In this document: positions 25,544 through 34,417 of the stretch, piece by piece
How the letters are laid out: every line of letters begins with the position of its first letter
Position numbering within the stretch: position 1 is the stretch's first letter
Position numbers and translations under genes: made by a program
The notes under the pieces: generated by a model
The model's input: only the letters and a program-made list of their open reading frames with translations
What the model was told of the DNA's origin: nothing
Database searches by the model: none
NCBI RefSeq assembly: GCF_010233585.1
Contig: NZ_CP045997.1
Location: 816,522-880,521, forward strand
DNA length: 64,000 nucleotides
DNA from: Spirosoma endbachense
GTDB taxonomy: Bacteria; Bacteroidota; Bacteroidia; Cytophagales; Spirosomataceae
Direction: 5' to 3'

Positions 25544-27052
25544 ATGGAAAACAATCGCCGAAACTTCCTGAAAACCCTGTCGATACTACCACTATCGGCT
25601 TCGCTGAACCCTTTGGAACCGGATTTGCCCGTACCGATCGTTTCGCCCCCTATTGAGTTGAAAAAAATTGGTTCAGTACGCATGAAAAAGCCGACTGAAA
25701 TCAAAAGTTCGCCCTTCGGCATTGGGTGCGAAACGCTCGACCGCGACTTGTGGAAACCCAAAGAAGTGTATCCCTGGATTGATAACCTGCCCGTAAAGTG
25801 GGGGCGGTTGCAAACGGGCTGGGCGCGGGTCGAACGGCAAAAAGGAAAATACGACTGGGCCTGGCTGGACGAAAGCGTGGATGGGCTGGTGAGCCGGGGC
25901 GTAAAGCCTTTTTTCAATGTTGGATACGGCAATACAAATTATCAGGAAGGAGAGGTAGGCTTTTATCCATCAATGAGTAATCCGGTGGCTAATGACGCCT
26001 GGCAGAAATTCGTAACGGCCGTAGCCAAACGCTACAAAGGTAAGGTTCAGCACTACGAAATCTGGAACGAACCTAATCTGTCTGGCTTCTGGAAACCGGA
26101 TAAGCCGGACCCTAAAAAATACGTTCAGCTGGTGCGGGAAACCGCTCCGTTAATCCGGAAAAACAATCCCGATGCGCTCATCGTGGGGGGCGTGGTTTCG
26201 CGAATGCCAATTCTATACATTCAGGAATTGTTTAAAGAGGGATTAGGGGATTTGATTGATATTTTTTCTTTCCACCCATATACGACCCTCCCCGAAGCCT
26301 ACACCGAACGTACGAAAGGACTGCGGCAACTGATTGATCGTTATAACCCGAAAATCAAAATCTGGCAGGGCGAAAATGGATTTCCGTCTGATCCGAACAG
26401 CACTGGTTTTTCGGGTGAAGGCCCGTGGACAGAAACCATTCAGGCCAAAGTCATGCTGCGTCGGTTGCTGACTGATTGTTCGCTGAATCTGCCAATGACG
26501 TTGTGGTTTCTGATCGTCGATCTGCATGATTATCCGAAAGGGTCCGGCAATAGGAATTACAAAGGCATCCTGCGGCAGAAACCCGAAATAAAACCCAAGA
26601 TCGCTTACAAGGCTCTGCAACATCTGGGTAGTCTGGTTCATGGCGATGTGCATACGCGTAGCGCTATTGTTCACGCGCTGGCCGGGAAGGAACCTGCCAC
26701 TGAGAAGGAGTATCAGGCGTTTGGGAATGGGACAAAAAAGAGCCTTGAGGGTATCTGTACGGCCACACTGAACACCGATAATGGTCCTGTTCTTGCCTAC
26801 TGGTCAGATCAAAAGGCATCCGATAATCCACCGGCCGACAGCGTTCATCTATTTCTCTGGGACTGGGAGGCCCGTGGCTTTGCAGAGCCTGTGCTAATCG
26901 ATTTGCTATCCGGCGAAATTCTTGAATTATCAGACCAGCAAAAGATGTTCGACGACGACAAATGGCGGGTTGGTGCCGAAGCCCAGATTTTTCGTCAACT
27001 GCCGCTACACGATTATCCGATGCTGATTATGGAAAAGAGTAAAGTGGTATGA
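25544..27052 (+). CDS. Clan GH-A glycoside hydrolase (GH39-like), single domain, Tat-type signal
   Basis: The product has 502 residues. The N-terminus NNRRNFLKTLSILPLSASL carries a twin-arginine export motif. The catalytic domain mirrors each half of the tandem enzyme at 20575: FGIGCETLDRDLW, WGRLQTGWARVERQKGKYDW, NVGYGNTNYQEG, HYEIWNEPNLSGFW (acid/base Glu176) and IWQGENGFPSD (nucleophile-type Glu277). The tail VLIDLLSGEILEL matches the same beta domain. A family assignment beyond clan GH-A, GH39-like, is not secure. Tat export suggests folding in the cytoplasm before passage to the periplasm. It probably acts after or beside the tandem paralogue on related linkages. A long palindrome lies 27 bases after its stop. 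Confidence 0.8.
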   Translation: MENNRRNFLKTLSILPLSASLNPLEPDLPVPIVSPPIELKKIGSVRMKKPTEIKSSPFGIGCETLDRDLWKPKEVYPWIDNLPVKWGRLQTGWARVERQKGKYDWAWLDESVDGLVSRGVKPFFNVGYGNTNYQEGEVGFYPSMSNPVANDAWQKFVTAVAKRYKGKVQHYEIWNEPNLSGFWKPDKPDPKKYVQLVRETAPLIRKNNPDALIVGGVVSRMPILYIQELFKEGLGDLIDIFSFHPYTTLPEAYTERTKGLRQLIDRYNPKIKIWQGENGFPSDPNSTGFSGEGPWTETIQAKVMLRRLLTDCSLNLPMTLWFLIVDLHDYPKGSGNRNYKGILRQKPEIKPKIAYKALQHLGSLVHGDVHTRSAIVHALAGKEPATEKEYQAFGNGTKKSLEGICTATLNTDNGPVLAYWSDQKASDNPPADSVHLFLWDWEARGFAEPVLIDLLSGEILELSDQQKMFDDDKWRVGAEAQIFRQLPLHDYPMLIMEKSKVV

Positions 27053-27079
27053 TCGCAATAAGGTGCTGATTACTAAGCT

Positions 27080-27203
27080 GGTTATGATTTTTCTGCCCGA
27101 CATACTTAGGGCTTTCGCCTGGAGCCATGCCACGGTTACTAATGCCGTTCATACTAACCGTGGCATGGCTCCAGGCGAAAGTCCTAATACTAGAATCATA
27201 ACC
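27080..27203. repeat. Long palindrome, copy 2 of the CCRTGCCACGGTT family
   Basis: Perfect 27-base arms (27112-27138 and 27155-27181) surround a 16-base loop. A further outer pair, GGTTATGATT (27080-27089) and AATCATAACC (27194-27203), is also complementary, so the whole structure is 124 bases long. The core CCATGCCACGGTT lies at 27125-27137. With copy 1 it also shares CTGGAGCC outside the core. It lies between the GH-A and GH28 genes inside a long operon, starting 27 bases after a stop codon. Confidence 0.8.
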
Positions 27204-27265
27204 ATCATAAAAATCTGCGTTCAATGAAGCCCGAACACACCAAGAGTAAATCCAAATCGACTAAA

Positions 27266-28780
27266 ATGAATCGCTTGCTCACTATTCTTTTCGCCTGGCT
27301 GCTTTTGATAACCAGTGTCTTCGCCCAAAAAAACACCGGCGTTTGGGATGTATTTGCCTTTGGAGCGAAGGGGGATGGTAAAACGATGGATACCAAAGCG
27401 ATACAAACGGCCATTGATCGATGCCACGGAGCGGGTGGTGGGAAAGTCTATTTGCACAACGGTACGTTTTTGTCCGGGACAATTTATCTGAAAAGTCACG
27501 TAACGCTGGAAGTTGAAGCCGGAGCCACGTTACTCGGCAGTGATCGGGCTGCCGATTATCCGGATCAGGCATCGGAGTATCCTACCTACGATGAAGATCC
27601 ACTCACGAGCAAGGCCTTTATTTACGCTGAAAATGCCCGGAACGTAACGATTGAAGGGCGGGGCACCATTGATGGGCGAGGAAGCGAGATCGACAAACGA
27701 GGGCTTAACGATCCTTACCTCAGACCGTCATTTAAGTACCGTCCGCGGATCATTCATTTGCGGGGCTGCGAGAATGTGCACATCAACCATATAACGCTGC
27801 AAAATTCAGCGTCCTGGGTTCAGACGTATCAGGCGTGTAAGAATCTGGTTATTGATGGTATTACGGTCGATAGCCGGGAAAATAAAGACATTGAAAAGCC
27901 TCGGGAAACAACAGCTCGTCATCGCAATAACGATGGTCTGGATCTGATTGATTGTGAGCTTGTTCGTGTGTCAAATTGCTACATTAACAGCGGTGACGAT
28001 GCCATTTGCATCAAGAGTTTTTCGCCAGACCGGGCCAGTCGGGATATTACTATTACCAATTGCGTGGTGAGCGCCAACGCATCCGGTATAAAAATCGGGA
28101 CGGAAACCGCCGGTCGGTTTGAGGACATCACGATCCAGAACTGTACGGTGTTCGACACGCGCGGGGAGGGTATCGGTATTATGACTGCGGATGGCGCCCA
28201 GATTGAACGGGTCAACATCTCGAATATCACCTTACGGAATATAAAACGGGTAGCGCTGTTTATCCGGCTAAATACCCGAAACAAGCTGTACGGTAAAAAC
28301 AAGGTGATCAATAAACCCGGCCTACGGGATATTGTCATCGAAAATATTCAGGGAACCCGGATTTCATCTACTGGCTGCTCCATCACCGGTCTTGCTGACT
28401 ATCCACTGGAAAATCTGTTGTTACGCAATATCAATTTAAATTTTGATGGGGGCATCAGCGAAACAGAATCAACCAGTCCTGTACCTGAAAAAACAGATGC
28501 CTATCCGGTCGGCACGATGTTTGGCCCGATTTTACCCGCTTACGGATTTTACGTTCGTCACGTCAAAAACATTACGTTCGATCAGGTTCAATTGCGATTT
28601 GCCAGAGAGGACCAGCGCCCTGCCATGGTATTTGATGATGCCGACCAGGTTGTAATTGACCATTTTACCGCGCAAAGCAGTACGAAAACCCCGGCGTTGA
28701 TTCGGATGGTAAATACCAGAAATCAACTGATTACCAACAGTCGGCCATCCACTGATATTCCAGTTTTTGTGAAAAATTAA
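27266..28780 (+). CDS. Glycoside hydrolase family 28 (polygalacturonase-like), exported
   Basis: The product has 504 residues from the ATG at 27266, which begins a signal peptide (MNRLLTILFAWLLLITSVFA). An ATG at 27224 would put 14 charged residues in front of it and is less likely. The right-handed parallel beta-helix starts with VFAFGAKGDGKTMDTKAIQ. GH28 motifs are RHRNNDGLDLIDC (Asp223) and INSGDDAICIKS (Asp244, Asp245). The third GHG motif seen in classic polygalacturonases is replaced by ASGIKIGTETAG, and EGIGIMTADG follows. The three catalytic Asp positions appear present. The family hydrolyses galacturonan, rhamnogalacturonan or xylogalacturonan links by inversion. It is preceded by palindrome copy 2. 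Confidence 0.88.
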   Translation: MNRLLTILFAWLLLITSVFAQKNTGVWDVFAFGAKGDGKTMDTKAIQTAIDRCHGAGGGKVYLHNGTFLSGTIYLKSHVTLEVEAGATLLGSDRAADYPDQASEYPTYDEDPLTSKAFIYAENARNVTIEGRGTIDGRGSEIDKRGLNDPYLRPSFKYRPRIIHLRGCENVHINHITLQNSASWVQTYQACKNLVIDGITVDSRENKDIEKPRETTARHRNNDGLDLIDCELVRVSNCYINSGDDAICIKSFSPDRASRDITITNCVVSANASGIKIGTETAGRFEDITIQNCTVFDTRGEGIGIMTADGAQIERVNISNITLRNIKRVALFIRLNTRNKLYGKNKVINKPGLRDIVIENIQGTRISSTGCSITGLADYPLENLLLRNINLNFDGGISETESTSPVPEKTDAYPVGTMFGPILPAYGFYVRHVKNITFDQVQLRFAREDQRPAMVFDDADQVVIDHFTAQSSTKTPALIRMVNTRNQLITNSRPSTDIPVFVKN

Positions 28781-28793
28781 ACTCAACTGACTC

Positions 28794-30497
28794 GTGCAAA
28801 CCCTTCAACAATTAGACTACTGGGCCATTGCCATTTATATGCTGCTGATGGCGGGCATCGGGCTGTTTCTGGGCAAGTTTGTCAAGAATATCGGCGATTA
28901 TTTCAAAGGGGGCAATGCCATCCCATGGGTGTCGGGAGCGATCAGCAACTTTATGACCAAGTTCAGTACGTTCATCTTCGTCGCCTATGCCGGCATTGCG
29001 TACCAGCACGGTTTTGTCGCCTTAACCCTCATCTGGAGTACGGTGCTGCCTGCACTGCTGGGTGTAGCCATTTTTGCCAAACGCTGGCGCCGGGCGGGCA
29101 TTATGACCCCCATGGAATTTCTGGAAACCCGTTTCAACGCGCCGGTACGCCAGACGTTTTCCTGGATGGGCGTACTCTTCAAAATTCTGGACAACATGGT
29201 GCGGTTGTATGCGCTCGGTCTGTTCGTAAAAGCCGCAACGGGTCTTTCGCTGGAAGCCTCCATTCTGGCCTGTGGAATTATTGTCGCTTTATACACCGTA
29301 GTAGGTGGTTTATGGGCGGTTGTGGTTACCGATGTGGTTCAGTTCATTATCCTGATCGTTGCTACACTGATTCTGGTGCCGCTAACCATTCAGGCCGCTG
29401 GTGGATTACCCCGGATGATCGCGACCATTCCCGAGCACTTTACCTGGTTCAACGGACCGAAAGGCATGCCGCTGTATCTGATGGTGTATTATCTGATGAT
29501 TCTGGTCAAATACAGCGGCAACTGGACGTTTATCCAGCGCTTTTACAGCGTTCGCGATGAGCGCGCGAGCCAGAAACAAGGCCTGTTGACCGCTGTTTTC
29601 TTCTTTTTGTTTCCAATCATTTTTCTATTCCCATCCATTGCCGCCAAAGCCCTGATCCCCAATCTGGAAAACCCGGAAATGGCTTACGTTAGCGTTTGTC
29701 TGAAGCTGTTGCCGGAAGGGATTATGGGCTTGATGGTGGCGGCCATGTTTGCGGCTACGATGTCTGTGCTGAGTGGCGAATACAACGTAACGGCGGGCGT
29801 TTTGACCCGCGATATTTACCAGCGACTGTTTAACGCGAATGCGGCCGACAAAGAAATGCTTTGGGTGGGTCGGTTGATGACCCTGGTATTGGGTGCACTG
29901 GTAACGATCGGGGCGTTGTATGTAGGCGGTTTTGGCGGGGCCTTTGAAGCCAATAAACTGTTTACCGGGCTGTTTGCCATTCCAATGACGCTACCGCTGG
30001 TGCTGGGGATTGTTCTGAAGCGCCCGCAACCCTGGGGGGCTTTGGCTACGTTGCTGGTTGGCATGGGTTTGGGCCTGATTTTAAACACCATGCCCCAGGT
30101 ATCGTGGGAGTGGGCGACCCTTATTGAAATCATTGCCTGTGTGCTCGTTTTCCTGCTTTCGGGGGCGCTGATCTCCCCAACAGAAGGGTACCGTCAACGG
30201 GTCGAAACATTCTTCCGGCGGTTAAGTACGCCATTAACCGAAGCCGAGAAACCCGCCGAAAATCCCGTATTCATGCAGATTATGAATCGATTGTATGCGG
30301 TGGCACTGGTTGTGACGGGGGCATTATTCATGGTGATGAGCTTGCCCTCCATTGATGAAACCAGTGGCCGGGTGGCTTTAGGTGCCGGACTTCTTTGCCT
30401 TTTACTTTCTGGATTAATGTGGTATCGAACCCGGAAAATGCCACCCGTTTCTGAACCCGTTGAATTCAACAAAACCAAGCAAATTATTGAAAACTAA
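28794..30497 (+). CDS. Sodium:solute symporter (SSS family)
   Basis: This is a 567-residue inner-membrane protein with about 13-14 hydrophobic segments. It starts with GTG, 13 bases after the GH28 stop. Family features are DYFKGGNAIPWVSGAISNFM (the helix-1 unwound region), AKRWRRAGIMTPMEFLETRF, YTVVGGLWAVVVTDVVQFII and AAMFAATMSVLSGEYNVTAG, where the Ser/Thr residues contribute to the sodium site. SSS carriers bring sugars, uronates or oligouronates into the cell with Na+. Together with the cytosolic lyase-like protein and dehydrogenases downstream, it resembles known layouts for unsaturated oligouronide uptake. The exact substrate is an inference. The last 90 residues hold extra helices and a basic tail. 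Confidence 0.9.
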   Translation: MQTLQQLDYWAIAIYMLLMAGIGLFLGKFVKNIGDYFKGGNAIPWVSGAISNFMTKFSTFIFVAYAGIAYQHGFVALTLIWSTVLPALLGVAIFAKRWRRAGIMTPMEFLETRFNAPVRQTFSWMGVLFKILDNMVRLYALGLFVKAATGLSLEASILACGIIVALYTVVGGLWAVVVTDVVQFIILIVATLILVPLTIQAAGGLPRMIATIPEHFTWFNGPKGMPLYLMVYYLMILVKYSGNWTFIQRFYSVRDERASQKQGLLTAVFFFLFPIIFLFPSIAAKALIPNLENPEMAYVSVCLKLLPEGIMGLMVAAMFAATMSVLSGEYNVTAGVLTRDIYQRLFNANAADKEMLWVGRLMTLVLGALVTIGALYVGGFGGAFEANKLFTGLFAIPMTLPLVLGIVLKRPQPWGALATLLVGMGLGLILNTMPQVSWEWATLIEIIACVLVFLLSGALISPTEGYRQRVETFFRRLSTPLTEAEKPAENPVFMQIMNRLYAVALVVTGALFMVMSLPSIDETSGRVALGAGLLCLLLSGLMWYRTRKMPPVSEPVEFNKTKQIIEN

Positions 30498-30506
30498 AAT
30501 CCAGCT

Positions 30507-31208
30507 ATGAACAACCTTCAGGATAAAATTATTTTCATAACCGGCGCATCGGGGGGCATTGGTAAAGCGACGGCTCTGGCGCTGCTCGAAGAGGGGGCGA
30601 AGGTGTTTGACTTTAGCCGGACCCATCAACTGGCCGACGAAATCAGCCATGAAAACCTGCGGTCATTTCGGGGCGATGTTAGCCAGGAAGCCGACGTGCA
30701 GGCAGGCTTTGCGGCTTGCATAGCTGCCTTCGGAACCGTCGATGTGCTGATTAACAACGCGGGTATTGGCCTCACAACGCCAGATCTGTCGGTAGCGGAA
30801 CTGGATGCTTTTGAGCAAATGATGAACATCAATGTGCGGGGCGTTTTTCTGTGTAATCGGGAAGCCCTTAAGCTGATGAAACCGCGCCAGACCGGCCATA
30901 TTGTAACGGTCATTTCTATGGGCGGCCAACGCACTAACCCCACGGCTCCCGTCTATTGCGCGTCAAAATTCGGCGCGCGCGGATTGAGCAGTGGCTTAGC
31001 CGATCAGGTATTGAAAGAGGGGATTCGGGTCACTGACGTGAATCCGGGTCCAACAGACAGCAACTACTGGGGCGACCGGAAAGTGGCCCGCGAGAAGTTT
31101 CTGAAGGTTGAGGACGTGGCTCGCGTCATTGTATTTGTGCTCAACCAACCGGAGTACATCATCATTCGGGAAATCAATTTTGATAACATGAAATTTCTGG
31201 CACAATAA
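30507..31208 (+). CDS. Short-chain dehydrogenase/reductase (SDR)
   Basis: This 233-residue cytosolic oxidoreductase has the NAD(P) motif ITGASGGIGKATALAL at residues 9-24 and LINNAGIGL near residue 85. The catalytic stretch is VISMGGQRTNP followed by YCASKFGARG, giving the Ser and the Tyr-x-x-x-Lys pair, with NPGPTDSNYWG after it. FDFSRTHQLADEIS after strand 2 does not show a clear NADPH-type Arg, so cofactor preference is open. In context it may reduce a 4-deoxy-5-keto-uronate or oxidise a sugar (inference). The stop overlaps the next ATG by one base (TAATG). Confidence 0.87.
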   Translation: MNNLQDKIIFITGASGGIGKATALALLEEGAKVFDFSRTHQLADEISHENLRSFRGDVSQEADVQAGFAACIAAFGTVDVLINNAGIGLTTPDLSVAELDAFEQMMNINVRGVFLCNREALKLMKPRQTGHIVTVISMGGQRTNPTAPVYCASKFGARGLSSGLADQVLKEGIRVTDVNPGPTDSNYWGDRKVAREKFLKVEDVARVIVFVLNQPEYIIIREINFDNMKFLAQ

Positions 31209-31915
31209 TGAACTCGAACGGAAAACACCACATAGACAGGCAACTTCCCACTCCGCCTTTCCCCATTCCAGTATCGGAAATGCGGGAACGCTATTTGCAA
31301 CTCTACACCGGAGCCGTGAACGACGTATTGCGGTTCAACTACAAGATGCATTCTGCCAGCCTGCCATCCTGTTATGCTCCCCTTCGGGAGAAAATGAAAA
31401 TGGCGGGTATGGCTTTCACGGTTAAGGGCGGCCCTGATATTACGACCGATGGTGAATTTGAAATGCGGGCACAAATGCTCGAAGATCTGCATGAAAATTC
31501 AGTTGTCGTTTGGGATTGTACGGGCGACACCGTAACCTCGCAATGGGGTGAAGTGATGACGATGGCCGCCGTTCGGGCGGGTTGTCGTGGAGCACTGGTC
31601 AACGGCATTCGGGATACACAGGCGATTGTGGATCTGGATTTTCCGGTGTTCTATAAATACAAAACAAGTACGGGGATGCTCGGTCGGTTCCGGATGTATT
31701 ACTATCAGAAACCCATCCAGATCGGCGAAGTGATCATTCAGCCCGGCGACTGGATATTTGGGGATATTGACGGAGCTATCGCGATTCCGCAGGCCATCGC
31801 CTACGATGTGCTGGTCGCGGCCGAAAAGATCGTCTTTAAAGAAGCAGGCATCAAAGAAATGGTCGAGAGCGGCATGAAGCCAACGGATGTGGTCAAAAAT
31901 GGCGGCTATTTCTGA
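31208..31915 (+). CDS. RraA-like / class II pyruvate aldolase family protein
   Basis: This 235-residue protein belongs to the family that includes HMG/CHA aldolase and RNase E inhibitor RraA. The key stretch GCRGALVNGIRDTQAIVDLD has the Arg-Asp pair that in the aldolases binds pyruvate and metal. The C-terminal block PGDWIFGDIDGAIAIPQAIA matches the family's PGDxxxGDxDGVVVxP. The conserved strand TVTSQWGEVMTMAAVRAG precedes it. Keeping Arg-Asp favours catalytic aldolase or decarboxylase activity on a 2-keto acid over a purely regulatory role. It overlaps both neighbours by one base, indicating strong coupling. A paralogue lies at 36712. Confidence 0.82.
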   Translation: MNSNGKHHIDRQLPTPPFPIPVSEMRERYLQLYTGAVNDVLRFNYKMHSASLPSCYAPLREKMKMAGMAFTVKGGPDITTDGEFEMRAQMLEDLHENSVVVWDCTGDTVTSQWGEVMTMAAVRAGCRGALVNGIRDTQAIVDLDFPVFYKYKTSTGMLGRFRMYYYQKPIQIGEVIIQPGDWIFGDIDGAIAIPQAIAYDVLVAAEKIVFKEAGIKEMVESGMKPTDVVKNGGYF

Positions 31916-34008
31916 TGGAGGCCGTTGAAACATCAAGCCTGTTCCTGACGGATGCCGAAAAAGCGGTTATCATAACGAGCCAGGACCCGGTGTTGCTCGC
32001 CTTTCGAGAGGCCCTGCGGTTGCGGGTTACCGAGCGATTGCGCACAACTGGTTTGCAGGCTGAAAATCCCGTTTTGGGATGGTGGTATCCGTGTGCGGAA
32101 CACTTGTCGGATGCCGCGATGCAGTATGCCCTTGAACCAACCGATACAGTGGCGACCTGGCTTCGGAATACGACGCTGCACATGGCCCGCCTACCTACCT
32201 CCGACTGGGTTGGGCCGTGGTTTCGGGATCATACTGAACCATTTACGGGGCATCTGGAAACAGCGCACATTTGCTGGGGTATGTCAGCCGTCGTAAGCCT
32301 GGCTCCTGACATTTTTACGGTCAGCGAACAAGCCGAACTTCGCGAGAATATCTACGAAAAAGGCGTGATATTATGCCGTCGCTGGCTTCGGAAAAATAGC
32401 CATCTGGGCAATTGGCGGGGTATTATGGCGTCTGGAGCGGTCGTTGCATCGGCAGCTCTGGATAATGACGAATTGATTGCGGAGTTTACGCCCGAAGTGG
32501 CCCGAATGGCGCAGGCTTTTCAACCCGATGGTTCATACGGCGAGTCATTGCAGTATGGAAACTACCTGGCCAACGCCCTGATGTTGACCTATGAATCGCT
32601 GATTCGGAACTATCCGGCCTATGCCCGGCAACTGACTATTGATGCCTACGGGCGGGGTATGGCCTGGACGGCTCAAAGCATGCTGTATCGGAAACCAATG
32701 GCTAACCGGAGCGAAGCCTCCGCTTCAGGATACTTTTGGGGGGAAGAACCAAGGGCCAGAGCCGTAAACTTCAATGATTCAGCGGCTTTGTTTCGGCCTT
32801 CCGGCGACCTGCTGCTGCATATTGCTGCCCGATATGACGAGCCGGCACAAGCTGGACTTGCCCGCTGGTTATTCCGGAAATATTACGAACCTGCCCCAAC
32901 GCAGGGACCGCATGATCTGGCAACATTTGGTATGCTCAACGACTGGGGTTTCCTGACGCTGCCCTTGCTGGCAAAAGCCTGTGCCCCACTTTCTCCTTCA
33001 GTGGCTAAGTTGCCGCTGACGGTTAGCTATTCAAATGGCAACACCTTCGTGCGGGATGCCTGGGATGGGAAATCAGTGCTGGCCATTCAGGCTGGTAATA
33101 ACGATGGCGTATATGCACCTGGTCACCTGCAGGGCGATTTAAACAGCTTTGTACTGACTTACAATCAGGAACGTCTGCTGGTCGATCCGGGCCATAGCTG
33201 TTACCGAAATCTGATTCATGGCCTGGAGAGTGCCAGCCAGACCCATAACACCTGTACGTTTCTGATCGAACAGGATACATTGGGCTTGCAGGAAGATCTG
33301 GCAAAAACCAAACTGCTGGAACAACGAAATGTATTGTCCCGGCGAGTCATTCATGCCGATGGAACGTTGGGCATGCCGGTGGAACGGGGAGGCCGTTTGG
33401 TGACTGTTCAGCGGGAAGGGGAGGTATCGCTGGTTATCTCGGAAGTAGCCGATTCTTACGGAAAACCCATTCAGGAGTTTACGAGGAGCTGGATTCAGGT
33501 GGGCGAACACGTTACGCTGGTGTTTGACCGAATTCGGGCAAGCACTCCCGTCCGCACCGTCTGGAACTGGCTGATCAATAACCGGGATGGTCAATCGGTC
33601 AGTCAGATCGAAGGCAATACCCTGACGATCGGCCGCCATCAGGCCGGTTTGAAGCTGTGGCATATGGGCGAAGCAACTCTGGCGGCCCCCGTGTATGCCT
33701 ATCTGCATGATGCCTACCATCCCGAACCAGCCCAGCCGGGAGAGGGACGATCCGGAAGCGGGTTGCTGTTTCGCCATACTGCTGCGCAAAAGGCAACGTC
33801 TGTCAGTAGCCTGCATGTTATTGTGGCAGATGATGTGGCCACTATCGATGACTGGACGGTGACGAAAACGGAACAAGCCTTAGAAATTAGTAAGCCCGGC
33901 CTAACCATTCATCTGTCCGGTACGTATGACGACGCCTTATCGCTCACCCTGAAAAGTAATGGAACCACCTATTTAATCAGAGACTGCGAATTAACCACCA
34001 ACTTATGA
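31915..34008 (+). CDS. Heparinase II/III-family protein without a signal peptide
   Basis: A 697-residue protein. The first 350 residues are an alpha/alpha-toroid (HICWGMSAVVSLAPDIF, SHLGNWRGIMASGAVVASAA, DGSYGESLQYGNYLANALML). The rest is an antiparallel beta-sandwich with the family signature HLQGDLNSFVLTYNQERLLV, then DPGHSCYRNL and SASQTHNTCTF. Possible catalytic residues are the Tyr in GESLQYGNY and the His in HLQGDLNS and SQTHNT. Such enzymes cleave uronic-acid polysaccharides or their oligomers by beta-elimination. No signal is seen at the N-terminus (MEAVETSSLFLTDAEK), so it should act in the cytoplasm on imported oligosaccharides. It overlaps RraA by one base and the VOC gene by four. 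Confidence 0.82.
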   Translation: MEAVETSSLFLTDAEKAVIITSQDPVLLAFREALRLRVTERLRTTGLQAENPVLGWWYPCAEHLSDAAMQYALEPTDTVATWLRNTTLHMARLPTSDWVGPWFRDHTEPFTGHLETAHICWGMSAVVSLAPDIFTVSEQAELRENIYEKGVILCRRWLRKNSHLGNWRGIMASGAVVASAALDNDELIAEFTPEVARMAQAFQPDGSYGESLQYGNYLANALMLTYESLIRNYPAYARQLTIDAYGRGMAWTAQSMLYRKPMANRSEASASGYFWGEEPRARAVNFNDSAALFRPSGDLLLHIAARYDEPAQAGLARWLFRKYYEPAPTQGPHDLATFGMLNDWGFLTLPLLAKACAPLSPSVAKLPLTVSYSNGNTFVRDAWDGKSVLAIQAGNNDGVYAPGHLQGDLNSFVLTYNQERLLVDPGHSCYRNLIHGLESASQTHNTCTFLIEQDTLGLQEDLAKTKLLEQRNVLSRRVIHADGTLGMPVERGGRLVTVQREGEVSLVISEVADSYGKPIQEFTRSWIQVGEHVTLVFDRIRASTPVRTVWNWLINNRDGQSVSQIEGNTLTIGRHQAGLKLWHMGEATLAAPVYAYLHDAYHPEPAQPGEGRSGSGLLFRHTAAQKATSVSSLHVIVADDVATIDDWTVTKTEQALEISKPGLTIHLSGTYDDALSLTLKSNGTTYLIRDCELTTNL

Positions 34009-34406
34009 CCGATTCCTTATTCCTGGGTGTAGACCATCCTGCCGTGGCCGCCAATGATGTAGAGGCATTGGCCGATTGGTATTGCCGTGTATTGGGCTAC
34101 CAACGCTGGTTTCGTCATCAAAAGCCAGTCTGGATGCTTTTAGCCCCCGACCAGACGCTTCTGGAAATTATGCCCAAAGACCAAACGGCCCGTCCTGAGC
34201 GCACGACCTGGACACCCGGCTGGTCGCATGTGGCGTTGCGGGTAACCAATATTGACAGCGCCATTGCCCATTTAAATGAACATCACATTGTCTGGGGTGG
34301 TGAGCTAACGAATGCCATTGGCGGAGGTCGTGTTCGTAATTTTTTTGACCCAGACGGAAACATGCTTCAAATTCTGGAACGCCCGTTACCGATTCAATCC
34401 TATTAA
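34005..34406 (+). CDS. VOC-superfamily (glyoxalase/dioxygenase fold) protein
   Basis: A 133-residue single-domain VOC protein. FLGVDHPAVAANDVEALADW and YCRVLGYQRWFRHQ form the first beta-alpha-beta-beta-beta unit, and WSHVALRVTNIDSAIAHLNE forms the second. RNFFDPDGNMLQILERP is the classic C-terminal signature. Likely metal ligands are His in VDHPA, Glu in LLEIMPK, His in WSHVALR and Glu in QILERP. The fold covers lyases, isomerases and dioxygenases acting on small molecules, and the exact reaction is unknown. Embedding in an overlapping uronate-type block suggests it isomerises or tautomerises an unsaturated or keto sugar acid, but this is speculation from context. Confidence 0.8.
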   Translation: MTDSLFLGVDHPAVAANDVEALADWYCRVLGYQRWFRHQKPVWMLLAPDQTLLEIMPKDQTARPERTTWTPGWSHVALRVTNIDSAIAHLNEHHIVWGGELTNAIGGGRVRNFFDPDGNMLQILERPLPIQSY

Positions 34407-34417
34407 CTCTTACTCGT

